NCBI RefSeq assembly: GCF_018873765.1
Contig: NC_057925.1
Location: forward strand, 49,178,010-49,242,009
Reading direction: 5' to 3'
Length of the DNA: 64,000 bases
Source: Telopea speciosissima
Taxonomy: Eukaryota; Streptophyta; Magnoliopsida; Proteales; Proteaceae
How positions within the stretch are numbered: position 1 is the stretch's first letter; every line of letters begins with the position of its first letter. This document shows, piece after piece, positions 9,949-21,395 of this stretch. The notes under the pieces were generated by a model. It had not been told where the DNA came from, did no database searches, and saw only the letters and a list, made by a program, of their open reading frames with translations. The position numbers and the translations under genes are program-made.

Positions 9949-12900
9949 TGTGGTATCAGAGCCTCCATAGATCCGTTCTTAAACCTATATGGATTCAAAA
10001 TAATAGAACATAATAAGGGAATCGAAAATTTTTCGATTCGAATCAAGGGTTTTAAGGGTTTTTTTCAGTTTTCCAAAAATCCGTACGGACACTGGCATTC
10101 TGCCGATTTTTTTAGCCGGCGAAAACAGAATCTAACCACATGGGTGCGTAGAGCACAAAATTTCAAAAATTTTGGCGGGTGGATCTCCCCCGGCCGACAC
10201 CGGATGCGCTCTCACGCGCCGTCGGCAGCGGCGGGTGATCTCACTCGCCGTCAGGTTTATTTTTTTAAAAAAAAAAAAGAGATTTCTGGGGTTTTGCTAT
10301 CGTACACCCCTGACAGGTATATAATCTTGCTAACGTGCGTCGTCGGGTCGGATCGACCCGCTGACCCGACCCGACAACCAGAACAGGGCTTACCTGAACC
10401 TGGTTGGACCGGACCCAAATCGGTTTATTTGAACCGGGGTTGAACCGAATTGATTTTGTTTGACTTTTCGGACCGGTTTGACCAGTACAGTCAACCAAAT
10501 TTGGACTTGAACTTTGACCGGGCTTTTTGGGGGCTACGAGACTCCGTTTGGGGTCCCGTTTTTTGCGTTGGCTCTGTTTTTCTGTGCTCTACACAGTGGT
10601 GCCCTCTGTTTTGATCAGATATGCATATTTTAAATATTTTTGATATTCTTTTGATACATGCCCTTTTATGTAATTTATCGATTCATTTTATTGGGAACCG
10701 AACCAATTTCTGACTTGTTGGAATACCTACCTTGATGAATAGAATTATTCTTATTTTTGTGTTAATTTTAAGACATTTAAAACCCCTTGTCATAAATTAT
10801 AAAATAACACATTGTTTAAGGATGTAAGTAATTTTGAAAAATCCTGAAAGAGGGTTTCATGTTTTCGACAGGATGCAGCCGCCAAAGTGACCTTCCTTGT
10901 TGGATTTGTGAAACACCAGTCTTATACAGTTGTAGGATGTCCTTCAACTCTGATATGTGGTCATACACCCAAAGGTGGTGATCATGTATTGGTACTTGAA
11001 GGGGTACATATACAGTATGCATGTGAATAGGTTGACCCTAGAATTCTGCACACCCAAAGGTGGTGGATTTTGAAAGTTGAGCTGTATTCCCATGGCCTGG
11101 TATGTAGGGATTTTTACAATTGCATATTGAGAATTCAGCCCAAAGGTGTTTTCACAATGATGTGTGTAAATTTCTCATTAGCTTATAAAGTTTTCAAGCT
11201 GTACTTGCATCATTTTAATTATTGTACTATTCATTGTTTAAATTTTCAGTCACCTTCTTTGTCAATAATAACATGGTTACTATTGAGCTCCTCACTGGGT
11301 CAAACTTTAAGAAGTGGAAAGAGGACATTATGTTTGCTATGGAAATGGCAGATGTGCATACGTCCCTTGTTATGGATACACCAATAGAACTAACTGCTGA
11401 TAGTACTGAAGATGAAAAGTCTGTGCATGCTGCATGGCAAAAGAGTAATCGACTCAGTATACTGTCCATAAAGAGGTCGATACCGGAATACCTAAAAAGT
11501 GGTCTGCCTGAGAAATGTATTGCCAAGGAATTGCTAGATGCAATCTCCAAGAGATACAAAGTTTCATCGAATGCTGAGATTGGGACACTTCTGCAAAGGT
11601 TATTTAATATGGAATATGATGGTTCTGGGGGTGTTAGGGATTACATTATTAGGATGGTTGATTACCAAACTAAACTCAAGGCCTTAGACATTCCTCTTCC
11701 AGATGCCCTAATTGTCCATCAAGCCTTAAATACCCCACCTTCTGAATTTGGCATCATAAAAACCAACTATATTTCCCAAGATGGAGTCTGGAGCATTAAT
11801 GACCTAATTTCTAAGGTTGTGTCTGAGGAAGAGAAACTGAAGAAAGAGAAAAAGCCTACTGCCATGTTTACTTCCAAAGCCCGTAAGAGTAAAAAGTCTA
11901 AAACTATACTCATAAGTCTCCATAATAAATAGTCCAATCGGACTAACAATTTGGGACTCAAGAAAGACTCTTTGAAGAAAGAGAGTGATCGCTGCTTCTT
12001 TTGCAAGAAGAAGGGTCACATGAAGAAGGACTGCGACAAATACAAGGCTTGGTTACTCAAGCCCAAGCAGCCATCAGGTAATGATTCTTTGGCTATAGTT
12101 TGTGAATCCAATCTATCAGAAGCCCCATCTAGTTCTTGGTGGCTAGATAGCGGTGCAACTAACCATGTTGCTTTTACTATACAGGGGTTCATAAACCGGA
12201 GAAGGCCAAACAAGGATGAATCAAGGCTAGTCGTAGGAAATGATGGACATTCTGATGTAGAGTTCATGGGAGATGTAATTTTATTATTAGATTCTGGTTT
12301 TAAATTGACTTTAAAGAACATTTTTTATGTACCGTCCTTTAGGCGGAATTTAATTTCGGTTTCAGTTTTGGACATTAATGGTTTCTATTTTGAAATAAAG
12401 AATACTATGGGTACTTTATTTTTTAATTCAACTAAAGTTGGTTCCTGCTTTATGTCCAACGGATTGTACAGATTGTGTTTGTCTCCCACTGATATCTACG
12501 TCTCCTGTAATGTTGAAAACGTTGTTTCTAAAAGACCCTTACCTAAAGAACGGTCTTTCACATTGTGGCATAAGAGGCTAGGTCATATTTCTAAGGCAAG
12601 AGTGGAAAGGCTGATAAAGTCTGACATCCTGCCTACTCTTGAAAGTGATCTAGAAACTTGTGTAGACTGTTGTAAGGGAAAGATGACCAAAATAAAAAAG
12701 AAAACTGCAGTCCATAGTTCTGACCAGCTAGAGGTCAATCACATTGACATCAGTGGTCCCTATGCAGCCACATTGTGTAAAAAATTTTATTTCATCACTT
12801 TTACAGACGATTATTCCCGATATGGATACCTGTACTTAATTAAAGAAAAGTCTGAATCTCTTGACAAGTTCAAGATTTTTAGGACTGAAGTTGAGAAACA

Positions 12901-15900
12901 GTTAGGGAAAGTTATTAAAATTGTTAGATCAAATCGTGGGGGTGAGTATTATGGCAGACATGGCGATGCTGGACAGCCTAAGGGCTCGTTTGCCAAATAC
13001 CTTGAGGACTCTGGAATAGTTAGTCAGTTTACTATGCCAGGAAGTCCTGAACAAAATGGGGTCGCCGAAAGGCGTAACCATACCCTTATGGACATGGTGA
13101 GGAGTATGGTTAGTAGGACAAATTTACATAAGTTCTTATGGGGTGAAGCCTTGAAAACTGCTCTTTATATCCTTAACCGTGTACCTACTAAAGCTGCTCC
13201 TCTTACACCTTTTGAGTTGTGGACCGGTCGTAAACCCAGTTTAAACCATCTTAGAGTTTGGGGGTGCCCTGCAAAAGTGAAGTTGTATAATCCGACTTTA
13301 AACAAGTTGGATCCTAAAACTACTCGTTGCTACTTTGTCAGCTACCCAGATCATTCGAAGGGATATAAATTTTATAATCCCTACGGAGGTACTAGGATTG
13401 TGGAGTCACAGACAGCGAAGTTTCTGGAATTTAATGTGGCTGAAAAGAATGATTGTTCTCAGGCTGTTCAAGATAGTCACATGGTTGGTACATCAGTAAC
13501 TATTCTTCTACCTATTCGGACGGATGTGGGGCATACTGTGCCATTGGTTACACCTGCTGGAGTTCAGGAGCCTGATATTGATACCGCCCTCGACATTCAT
13601 GTAGCACCTAATGAGATTCCTCTTATTCAGGATGCGGTTGAGGATCCTATCATTGATGCAGTTCCAGCTGAGATTCCTCAGATTTAGGTTGAGGCAGTAG
13701 TGGCACCATTACGGAGATCCACCAGGGAGAGAAGGTCAACTATATCACCTATCTATGAGGTCTATCTGGGAGAACATGACTATGACATTGGTTGTGTGGT
13801 CGATCCAGTTACTTATTCAAGCGATGTTTCTAGTCCTCAGTCAGATTTGTGGATAGATGCGATGAGAGATGAAATACAATCGATGAAACATAATGATGTT
13901 TGGGAGCTTGTTGATTTACCTAAAGGTTGTAAGCCCATTGGTTGCAAATGGATGTATAAAACCAAAAGAGATTCCAAAAGAAAAGTTGAGAGGTTTAAAT
14001 CCAGACTGGTACCCAAGGGATTCACTCAGAGAGAGGGAGTAGACTACAATGGGACTTTTTCTCCAGTCTCCTTGAAGGATTCCTTCAGGGTGATCATGGC
14101 ATTGGTAGCTCATTTTGATATGGAGCTGCATCAGATGGATGTTAAAACCGCCTTTCTCAATGACAATCTTGATGAGAAAGTCTATATGGTTCAGCCTGAG
14201 GGTTTTTCAGTGGATGATTCAGATCATCTTGTGTGTAGACTCAAGAAGTCTATCTACGGTCTCAAACAAGCTTCTAGGCAGTGGTATCTGAAATTTGACA
14301 GTGTTGTGATTTCGTTTGGTTTTATGAAAAACAAAGTGGATTAGTGTATATATCACAAGATCAGTGGGAGCAAATTCTATTTTCTCATTCTATTTGTGGA
14401 TGACATCCTGCTTGCAAGCAGTGACCTAGGGATGTTGCATAATACAAAGCAACTTTTATCTAGGGAATTTGACATGGACCTTGGTGAGGCCTCTTTTGTT
14501 CTTGGGATTGAGATCCATAGGGATCATTCTCGTTGTTTATTAAGTCTTTCTCAGAGGGCTTATGTTGATCGTGTTCTTGAGAGGTTCAGTATGCTGGATT
14601 GCAAACCTGGGAATGTTCTTGTTCTCAAGGGTGACAAACTGAGTTCGACACAGTGCCCAAAAAATGAAGCTGAGAGGGATGAAATGAAGAAGGTGTCTTA
14701 TGCTAGCGCACTTGGTAGTATCATGTATGCTCAGGTCTGTACCAGACCGGATATTGCTTTTGTGACGGAACTTCTTGGCAGGTATCAGTCAGATCTTGGT
14801 CTTAGCCACTGGGTTGCTGCCAAGAAAGTGTTGAGGTACTTGAAGGGGACAAGAGATTATATGCTGACTTACAGACACATTCCTGAACTCAAGCTAGTGG
14901 AGTATACAGACTCTGACTTTGCTGGCTGTGAGGATGACAGAAAATCCACATCAGGTTATGTTTTCTTGATGGCAGGAGGGGCAGTATCATGGAAGAGTAA
15001 AAATCAGACATTGGTGACCACTTCGACTATGCAGGCAGAGTTTGTAGCATGCTATGGGGCTGCTACTCAGGCTATTTGGCTCAGAAATCTCATAAAGGAG
15101 TTGACTATTGTAGATTTTATGGATAGACTCATCCAAATATACTGTGATAACAGCTCTGCTGTGTTGGTTATAAACAACAATAACGGACTTAGTGGGTCTA
15201 AACACATAGAGATCAAGTATTTGACCATAAAGGAGAGAATAAAGGAAGGTGACATTGCAGTGGAGCATATTGGTACAGATGATATGGTTGCAGATCCCCT
15301 AACCAAAGGTTTTCGCCCTTGTGTTTTTTAGAGACATGTCATGAGCATGGGCTTAGTTGCATCATGGGATGTGGTTAGTTAGTGAGAGTTTGTTTTATTT
15401 TGCTTCATTGTAATTTAAAGTTTCTTTTCATCTGTATTTTTACCTTATGGTAAACCTTGGTTTATATATATATCAGGTGTCATTGCATGCAGTTTCTTTT
15501 AAACACATGAGTGTTTTATTTATTGACATGATGAATATATTTCTAATTTTAAAGTCTTAAGGAATGTGTTAATCTTAAGCAAAGCTGGGGCATGAAGTTG
15601 TTAGCCTAAAGGTATGTCTTGTAACACATAAAGTATAACTCGAGTTATTTCTGATGAGACATACAGATTCGTTAGAATCACAAAGTTTATTTCTCTAGTG
15701 AGCCTGTGCCACTTAAAGAAGAGAGATTTTGGATTGATAAATGTATAATACATAAGGAACCACTACGTGAGTATTATCTCATTGCCACACTACCACATTG
15801 CATCCATGTTAATTAGCAGAGTTGAGGACTCTCGTGACCATGGAAGGCTCTGTGTCGCTTGATCATAAATGCAGTTACCGCCATAATTCGGTGTCTAAAA

Positions 15901-16070
15901 CTCTATGGGATAGGATTGACTTTCTAATATGACCTCTAGACCAATTTATTTTAAAATTTGTGCAATTAAAGTTTTCTTAAAGAGTTGTTAGCCTGTGATT
16001 TGTTTTGGTCAAAACTATTTTTAAATCTTTTTAAAAAATAAGGAATTTAATGTAAGTCCAAGTGGGAGAA

Positions 16071-16591
16071 TGTTAGAGTTTTAGTTCTAATAAAATTCCA
16101 TATGGACATAATTAAATCCCTAAACCAGACTAATTAGGGTTTTGGTCTAATAAAGTGGGGTCATTAAGTTATATTAGAAGTCTAATGTGGACTGGCTTAG
16201 TGTGGGCCAGATAGATTCCTATTGGGACTGTGATGAGCAGACCCTATAGGGATTACTATATAAGGAGAGCTAGGTCCCCCCTCTACCCAAGACAGCTATT
16301 ATTATTCTCAATTGCTATTGAGAAGTGCATTCTTGAAAGAGGGAGATATTCAGTGTTCGTCGTCCCTGCGCATTCGGTATTCTCATCAGGCCAGTTACTT
16401 TGGGACTAGAGGGGAAACACTTAGATCTTTGTTCTTTATTTTTTGTTGCAATCATCATCACTATAGATGCGAAACAAGGTTGGTGGTTCTATCCCTATTT
16501 TCTATTATTTGATTTGATTGTGTTCTTGAACGCTCTATGGAGATCCTGGCTTTTGGGATTTTGTCCCTATTCGGATCGATTCATTCTAACA
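16071..16591 (+). repeat. 3' LTR of the Copia element (521 bp)
   Basis: It starts TGTTAGAGTTTTAGTTC after the purine tract AAGTGGGAGAA and ends TTCTAACA before the TGGGC target duplication. A hand comparison with the 5' LTR gives roughly twenty substitutions and three small length differences. Confidence 0.95.
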
Positions 16592-16596
16592 TGGGC

Positions 16597-17870
16597 AACC
16601 ATAGAAAATAAGTAGAGATCCAAATGAAGGAAGTCACTCACTTTATAATGATTTATAGAGAAAACATGTGAGAAGACATTCAACCCCGAAGCTTGATCTT
16701 CAGTAAGAGTGAGTTTGTTTGTTTTGTTAATTTTAACAAACACCATTAAGGAGGATGATTTCCTGTACGAAATGAATAAATGGGCTGATGCAGATGAATC
16801 TAATTAAATATTCAAATGCCTTGGATAAGGCTGACGATGGGAGAGCTAGCAATGTCATTGAGGAGCTAGAGTGGAAGAAATTTATCGAGCAAGTAATCGA
16901 TTCTAGAATCTAGGCACGCTCTTGCAGCTGCTCGATCAAGTCCCGTTATTTTCAATCTTTTCGAAACATTGGAATTGCGCTTCGGCGATACGCAGAGTCG
17001 CAGAGGCTGAGGTATTGATGGAATAATCCTTCTCAATTTTTGCAACTGAACTTGATATATAAAACTCCGGCCTTCTCACTCATCTTACCCATCTCCATCC
17101 CCTTCTCACATTGCCGATACTCTGGATTCACCATTACAAAACGAAAGTCTCATTTCACCTCTGCTCTCCAACTTGAGTTACATGAGATTGGGAGGAACTG
17201 CAACGGTGAAAATCAGCAGAGGCAGCAAAAGAATCAACAACCCCAGCTTCGCAACCAGACGCCATCTAAAGAGTCTCAAGGCCCCTTACCTATTCAAAGC
17301 ACACCACTGGAATATGTTAAAATCACCGGGAGAGAATTAGGAACTCGAGGAGAGAGAGAGAGAGAGAAGAATCTCCAATTGGTAAACACCTCCAGGTTTT
17401 ACAGAGGATGGATGGGCGGTGGTGTTCTAAGAAGGAGGAGGAAGAAGACGAAGAGAAAAAAAGAATATATCATCAATAAAATGGGATATATGGATGTATA
17501 TACTAGGGTTAAAATGGTCTTTTTCTCTTCTTTTTTAGTTTTATTCAAAGTTTTAAATTAACACTGTTAGTGAAGAGGGGTGTGGTTGTATTTTTCTTTT
17601 TCAAATCGTGAGATTTCTTTGAGTTATGGGCTAGTTCCAGGGGAGGTACACATAATTTATTCTATTTTTAATGATATTTTGTCTTTTTTTTTCTTTTTTC
17701 TTTTTGTTTGTTTTTGGTAGAGTAGAGCTTTACTGATCATGTGACCCGCTCAAGGCTTCGGACATGCAAAGACGATGAAGCTAAGACAATGACCCGCTCA
17801 TGATCCATTACTGGGGACCCTTAGGACATCCGGGTATTATGGATTCGGCTCACCACATCGTAAAGTGCAT
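16597..17870. other. Unassigned stretch right of the Copia element
   Basis: About 1.3 kb with no recognised gene. At 16,800-16,910 a short plus-strand frame reads like protein (NVIEELEWKKFIEQVIDSRI). At 16,920-17,010 the composition becomes GC-richer, as if part of an exon, but no family was recognised. A plus-strand frame at 17,040-17,561 starts from a non-ATG codon and is Gln/Arg-rich; it is probably chance. Confidence 0.4.
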
Positions 17871-17879
17871 GAGTGAGCT

Positions 17880-18300
17880 GTCTATTGAACAACTCCGTGA
17901 GCTTGTCCATTTTACCCCTAACCGTCCTTATGTCATTAACAGACTCCACTAATGACTTATCGATAGATCCCTAAATATACAGTGAGGCTTTAGTATCCCT
18001 CACAATAAAGTCCTCATAGAAATCTATGTCTTCAGGGTCATCATCCTGGTGGGTTCTTGGGGAGGATCCTCATCAAGAACATTAACGAATCCTATTGCAG
18101 TTAGGAAGAACTTAATGCTCCGGTACCAGTCAACGTAGTTGGGTCCAGTCAATTTTGAATCATTTATAAGGGTCAAATAATTTGAATTAACGGTAGCCAT
18201 CGAATTAGAATCTACATATGTACAAGTAAACCACACAAATATTAATAACCATCGATAAAATTTGAGCATACATATCAATGGTCACTCATAATTTAGGTCT
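17880..18300 (-). mobile_element. Copia gag remnant
   Basis: A fossil piece on the minus strand. The words KLTGPNYVDWYRSIKFFL and GFVNVLDEDPP match the conserved start of Copia gag proteins (K L . G . N Y . . W). The flanks to about 18,640 look like further decayed retroelement sequence, but no LTR pair was found. It is an old remnant, unrelated to the full-length element in this window by sequence. Confidence 0.6.
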
Positions 18301-19821
18301 CCCTCATGACCCAAAAAATGAATTGGATACCTACAACCCTTGCATACATAATTTGCCTTGTCGGGAATCATTATATATACTATGGTAGTAATCTGTCAGC
18401 CTCATGGACTTCCAATATTTTCGGCCACCTGAGTATCATGTCTACATCATGTTGGCTGACATACACCCAAATCATGTATATACTTATTGCATTAGTTAAA
18501 ATCATGGAATCATAAAAGATGGTCCACTGTCGCAGTGCCCTCTCACTATCCACACCCTAACTTATCCAGATAGAAATAAATATAGATGATCTTGTGATAA
18601 TGAATCTGGCAATATCCTAACGGCATATGCGGGGTCATATCACACAACCTCCCCATAGTATTAATCAAGGTTTAAAGTATTGGTAACGGGTATCGTATCA
18701 AAAAGGTGATTTTAAGACATTCATATTATATCAGAGAGATGCAAGATACACTAAAGATACACAGAAATGTTTATGATACATGCAAAATATAATTTTGAAG
18801 CATAAATAAGTAATATGGTATAAAAAGGAAAACAAAGTACGAGAGACAAGTACACTCAATTTATTATATATAAAGGATGAAGTTTCTTACTTTTACTAAT
18901 ACATACACCTCATTAAAAAACAAAACAAAAAAACCCCCTAGTTTGATGCAATCATTCAGGTTGTCTTCACAAACTTAGTGATCCATTACAAAAAAAAAAA
19001 ACATTAAAAATCAATATTTGAACAAAAATTCAAAGTATTGATAGAAAATTGTTCTTACGCAAATCTAGTTTCGTTCCTTGATTGTAGATTGTTTAATTAC
19101 CAAATGATGATGAAACCAACACAACTAAAGTTGCTTTTGCTAGTAGAAACAAGGAATCAAATTGATTTTGCGAAAACAAAATTGGTTACAATACCTTACA
19201 GGAGCTTTGGTAAGTGTTTTAAGTCATTGATTGAGTTATATAGTTTATAAGAAATGCATCAAGTGAATTGATAAGTATCAATCATATCGAGTCATGTATC
19301 GACCTTCAACCCTATTCTGTTGAAACTTTTTTTAGGTATTGTATCGATACCCTAAAAATGAGATACGGATCAATTAGCATCGATGGATACCTTAATATAC
19401 TTATAACCTTGGTATTAATACATTATACAATCCCATGAGCAGTACTTGTAAGCTTTGATGATTAATGCATTTTATTAGATTCATTCCAAACTATATGATC
19501 TACACAAAATAATGTAAAAGTAAAAGTTAAATGTAATGCATGTATGATGATAATGTTATTTGAAATAGAAAAAACTACTGCAAATTAAAACCCCATCTAT
19601 CTCAATTCTCAAGTAGATCAGGAAATTAATTAAAGTTGTTTAAGAGGAGTACTACTACTGATATATTAAGAACCAAAGAAATAAATCTATGACCTAATTA
19701 AATGGAAAAAAACTTTGCTTCTACAAGGTTGGCAGCCAAGAAAATAGAATAATTCACTGCCCTTTTGGGTTCATATATAGATAGATACCTTCTTAGGTTT
19801 TAGTAATTTGTAAAATACCAT

Positions 19822-21150
19822 TTAAGAGCCCATTTCCTCGGCTTCAATGCTACAGTAACAGCGAAATTTGGTCCAATACGGCTGTGAAGAAATAACCCTA
19901 GCACCAACCCGATCAAGACTGTGAACAACTGCAGAAGCCTTCACACCTCCATGGTTGAGGAAAGTTTCCACCATTCGATTTCCAATCTCCTTACCCTCCT
20001 CTTCATCATCAGTGACTGCAACAACCCTATTTCCAATCAACTGACAACCCAATACTCCTTTCTCCCATGCCGCCTCCTTCACCGCTGCAAGACCAGGAAT
20101 TTTTGACGTCCTCTCCTGCTCCTCATCCGGATCCATCAGCTCTATTTGCAGTTCCCCTTCTCCTTGCTTAGCCCAAAATACTCTACACGCGAATATTCCC
20201 ACAGCTTTCTTCCCCAATTTAAGACCAGGAATCAATGGATTACAATTCGTCCAATCCCTATTAATCCTTTCAGGTCCATGCATCTGAGATGCCATACTTT
20301 TACAAATCGAAAAATCATCATCCGTTATCCTAACAGTTCTGATCAATTTCTGAGTTGTTTCGATTTCTGGGGTTACTAGAACGAAAAACAAATCCTTCTC
20401 AGCCGGAAATTCAAGAGGAATTATTTCAAGACGCACGTAATTGTTGATCATAACAAATCCTCCCATGAATGCTGCCGTTAAATTTTCGATGTGACAATCT
20501 TTATAGTATGTCAATACAGGGAGGGTTTCTCGGATTAAATCTACGACCGACAATTTCCTGCCAAAAATCTCATTAACAGCAACAGCAGCTGCAGCAGCAT
20601 TAGCAGCACTCGATCCAATTTTCCCTAACGGTGATAATCCCTTCTCGATAGTGAGGGAAAGACCGACGGATTTGATTCCCAATCTTTCCATGACGGATCT
20701 TGCTGCTATTCCAGCCGAATTCTGGTAAGGGTTGAGCGTATCGTAATTCCATAGAGGGTCGACCTCGCTCTCAACGGAATCGATTGATACGTCTCCAGGA
20801 CCAACGTTCCTTTTGATTTCCACGGTAACATAATTGCCAAGGCCATCGATCGCGCAATTGATTACATCATCATAGTTCGTGTTCCCCACGTCAGCTATCG
20901 TCGCCGGTGCAAAGGATTTCACAGAGGAGAAAATGGGTTCCGGCTCAATTCTGAAAAACTTCGATGATGGCCGACAAGAATTGCATCTGAACTTCGATAG
21001 TGGAGAAGAAGAATTGGATCTAAAAAAACAAAGGGACGGCAAAACAGAAGAAGAGTTGTATTTAACACTAACGTTACGAGGAGTTTTGGGTAGTAAGTAC
21101 TGATGGGCTTTTGTTGCTGTACCGATGAACTTCTTCAAACTCAACGCCAT
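19822..21150 (-). CDS. Divergent homoserine kinase-like protein, copy B (442 aa, intronless)
   Basis: Tandem paralogue of the gene at 5,239-6,612, about 85 percent identical in protein by eye. The start chosen is MALSLKKFIG, the position homologous to copy A; the frame runs open further upstream, but that part is not shared. It has the same Ser/Arg-rich N-terminus and the same core (GLSLTIEKGLSPLGKIGSSA, AVNEIFGRK, AAFMGGFVMI, FVLVTPEIE). The C-terminal phosphate loop reads LIGNRVVAVTDDEE where active enzymes have SGAGPTAVAV.D.E, so the Gly/Ala/Pro/Thr loop is lost. The IPG..-GC segment is doubled here too (306-326 and 348-374), but the second small repeat of copy A is absent. Differences from copy A are clustered (for example 112-123, 140-144, 207-213, 328-346). 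A MULE lies 246 bp upstream of the start. Confidence 0.85.
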   Translation of the reverse strand: MALSLKKFIGTATKAHQYLLPKTPRNVSVKYNSSSVLPSLCFFRSNSSSPLSKFRCNSCRPSSKFFRIEPEPIFSSVKSFAPATIADVGNTNYDDVINCAIDGLGNYVTVEIKRNVGPGDVSIDSVESEVDPLWNYDTLNPYQNSAGIAARSVMERLGIKSVGLSLTIEKGLSPLGKIGSSAANAAAAAVAVNEIFGRKLSVVDLIRETLPVLTYYKDCHIENLTAAFMGGFVMINNYVRLEIIPLEFPAEKDLFFVLVTPEIETTQKLIRTVRITDDDFSICKSMASQMHGPERINRDWTNCNPLIPGLKLGKKAVGIFACRVFWAKQGEGELQIELMDPDEEQERTSKIPGLAAVKEAAWEKGVLGCQLIGNRVVAVTDDEEEGKEIGNRMVETFLNHGGVKASAVVHSLDRVGARVISSQPYWTKFRCYCSIEAEEMGS

Positions 21151-21395
21151 TAATTCCCCCCTGGCCTGGCCCTTCTTCCAATTGAGGTACCGTTGTGTTG
21201 CAGAGTCGGCGGCGATCTGGTGTTTAGGGTTTTTTTTTTTGGGTAAAAGGGAAAAACTAACAATGCTGCGCAGGAGGAGAGGGGAAAACATATAAAAATC
21301 TTTTGGGATTCTATTCTCTTAATTTGTATTAAAACCATAATAGAATCACTCCAAAAAACGGAAGGTAACAACTCTTCCTCCCTTTAGAAAATAAA

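Larger units (their letters stand above)
9426..16591 (+). mobile_element. Ty1/Copia LTR retrotransposon, full length but broken
   Basis: A fossil element of 7,166 bp flanked by a perfect 5-bp target duplication, TGGGC (9,421-9,425 and 16,592-16,596). The parts in order are the 5' LTR, a primer binding site TGGTATCAGAGCC at 9,951-9,963 (initiator-Met tRNA type), a leader of about 1.3 kb, a gag region from about 11.3 kb with a CCHC zinc knuckle near 12.0 kb, protease near 12.15 kb, integrase about 12.5-13.4 kb, reverse transcriptase about 13.8-14.6 kb, RNase H about 14.9-15.3 kb, a purine tract just before 16,071, and the 3' LTR. Integrase before reverse transcriptase is the Copia order. The coding region carries about three breaks, so it is not autonomous. 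The LTRs differ at roughly 4 percent of sites by eye, so insertion is fairly recent, in the order of a few million years. Confidence 0.96.

Noticed and set aside
9910-10443. 177-codon frame in the Copia leader.
   Set aside because: It starts inside the LTR, crosses the primer site and shows no gag similarity; it is leader sequence.
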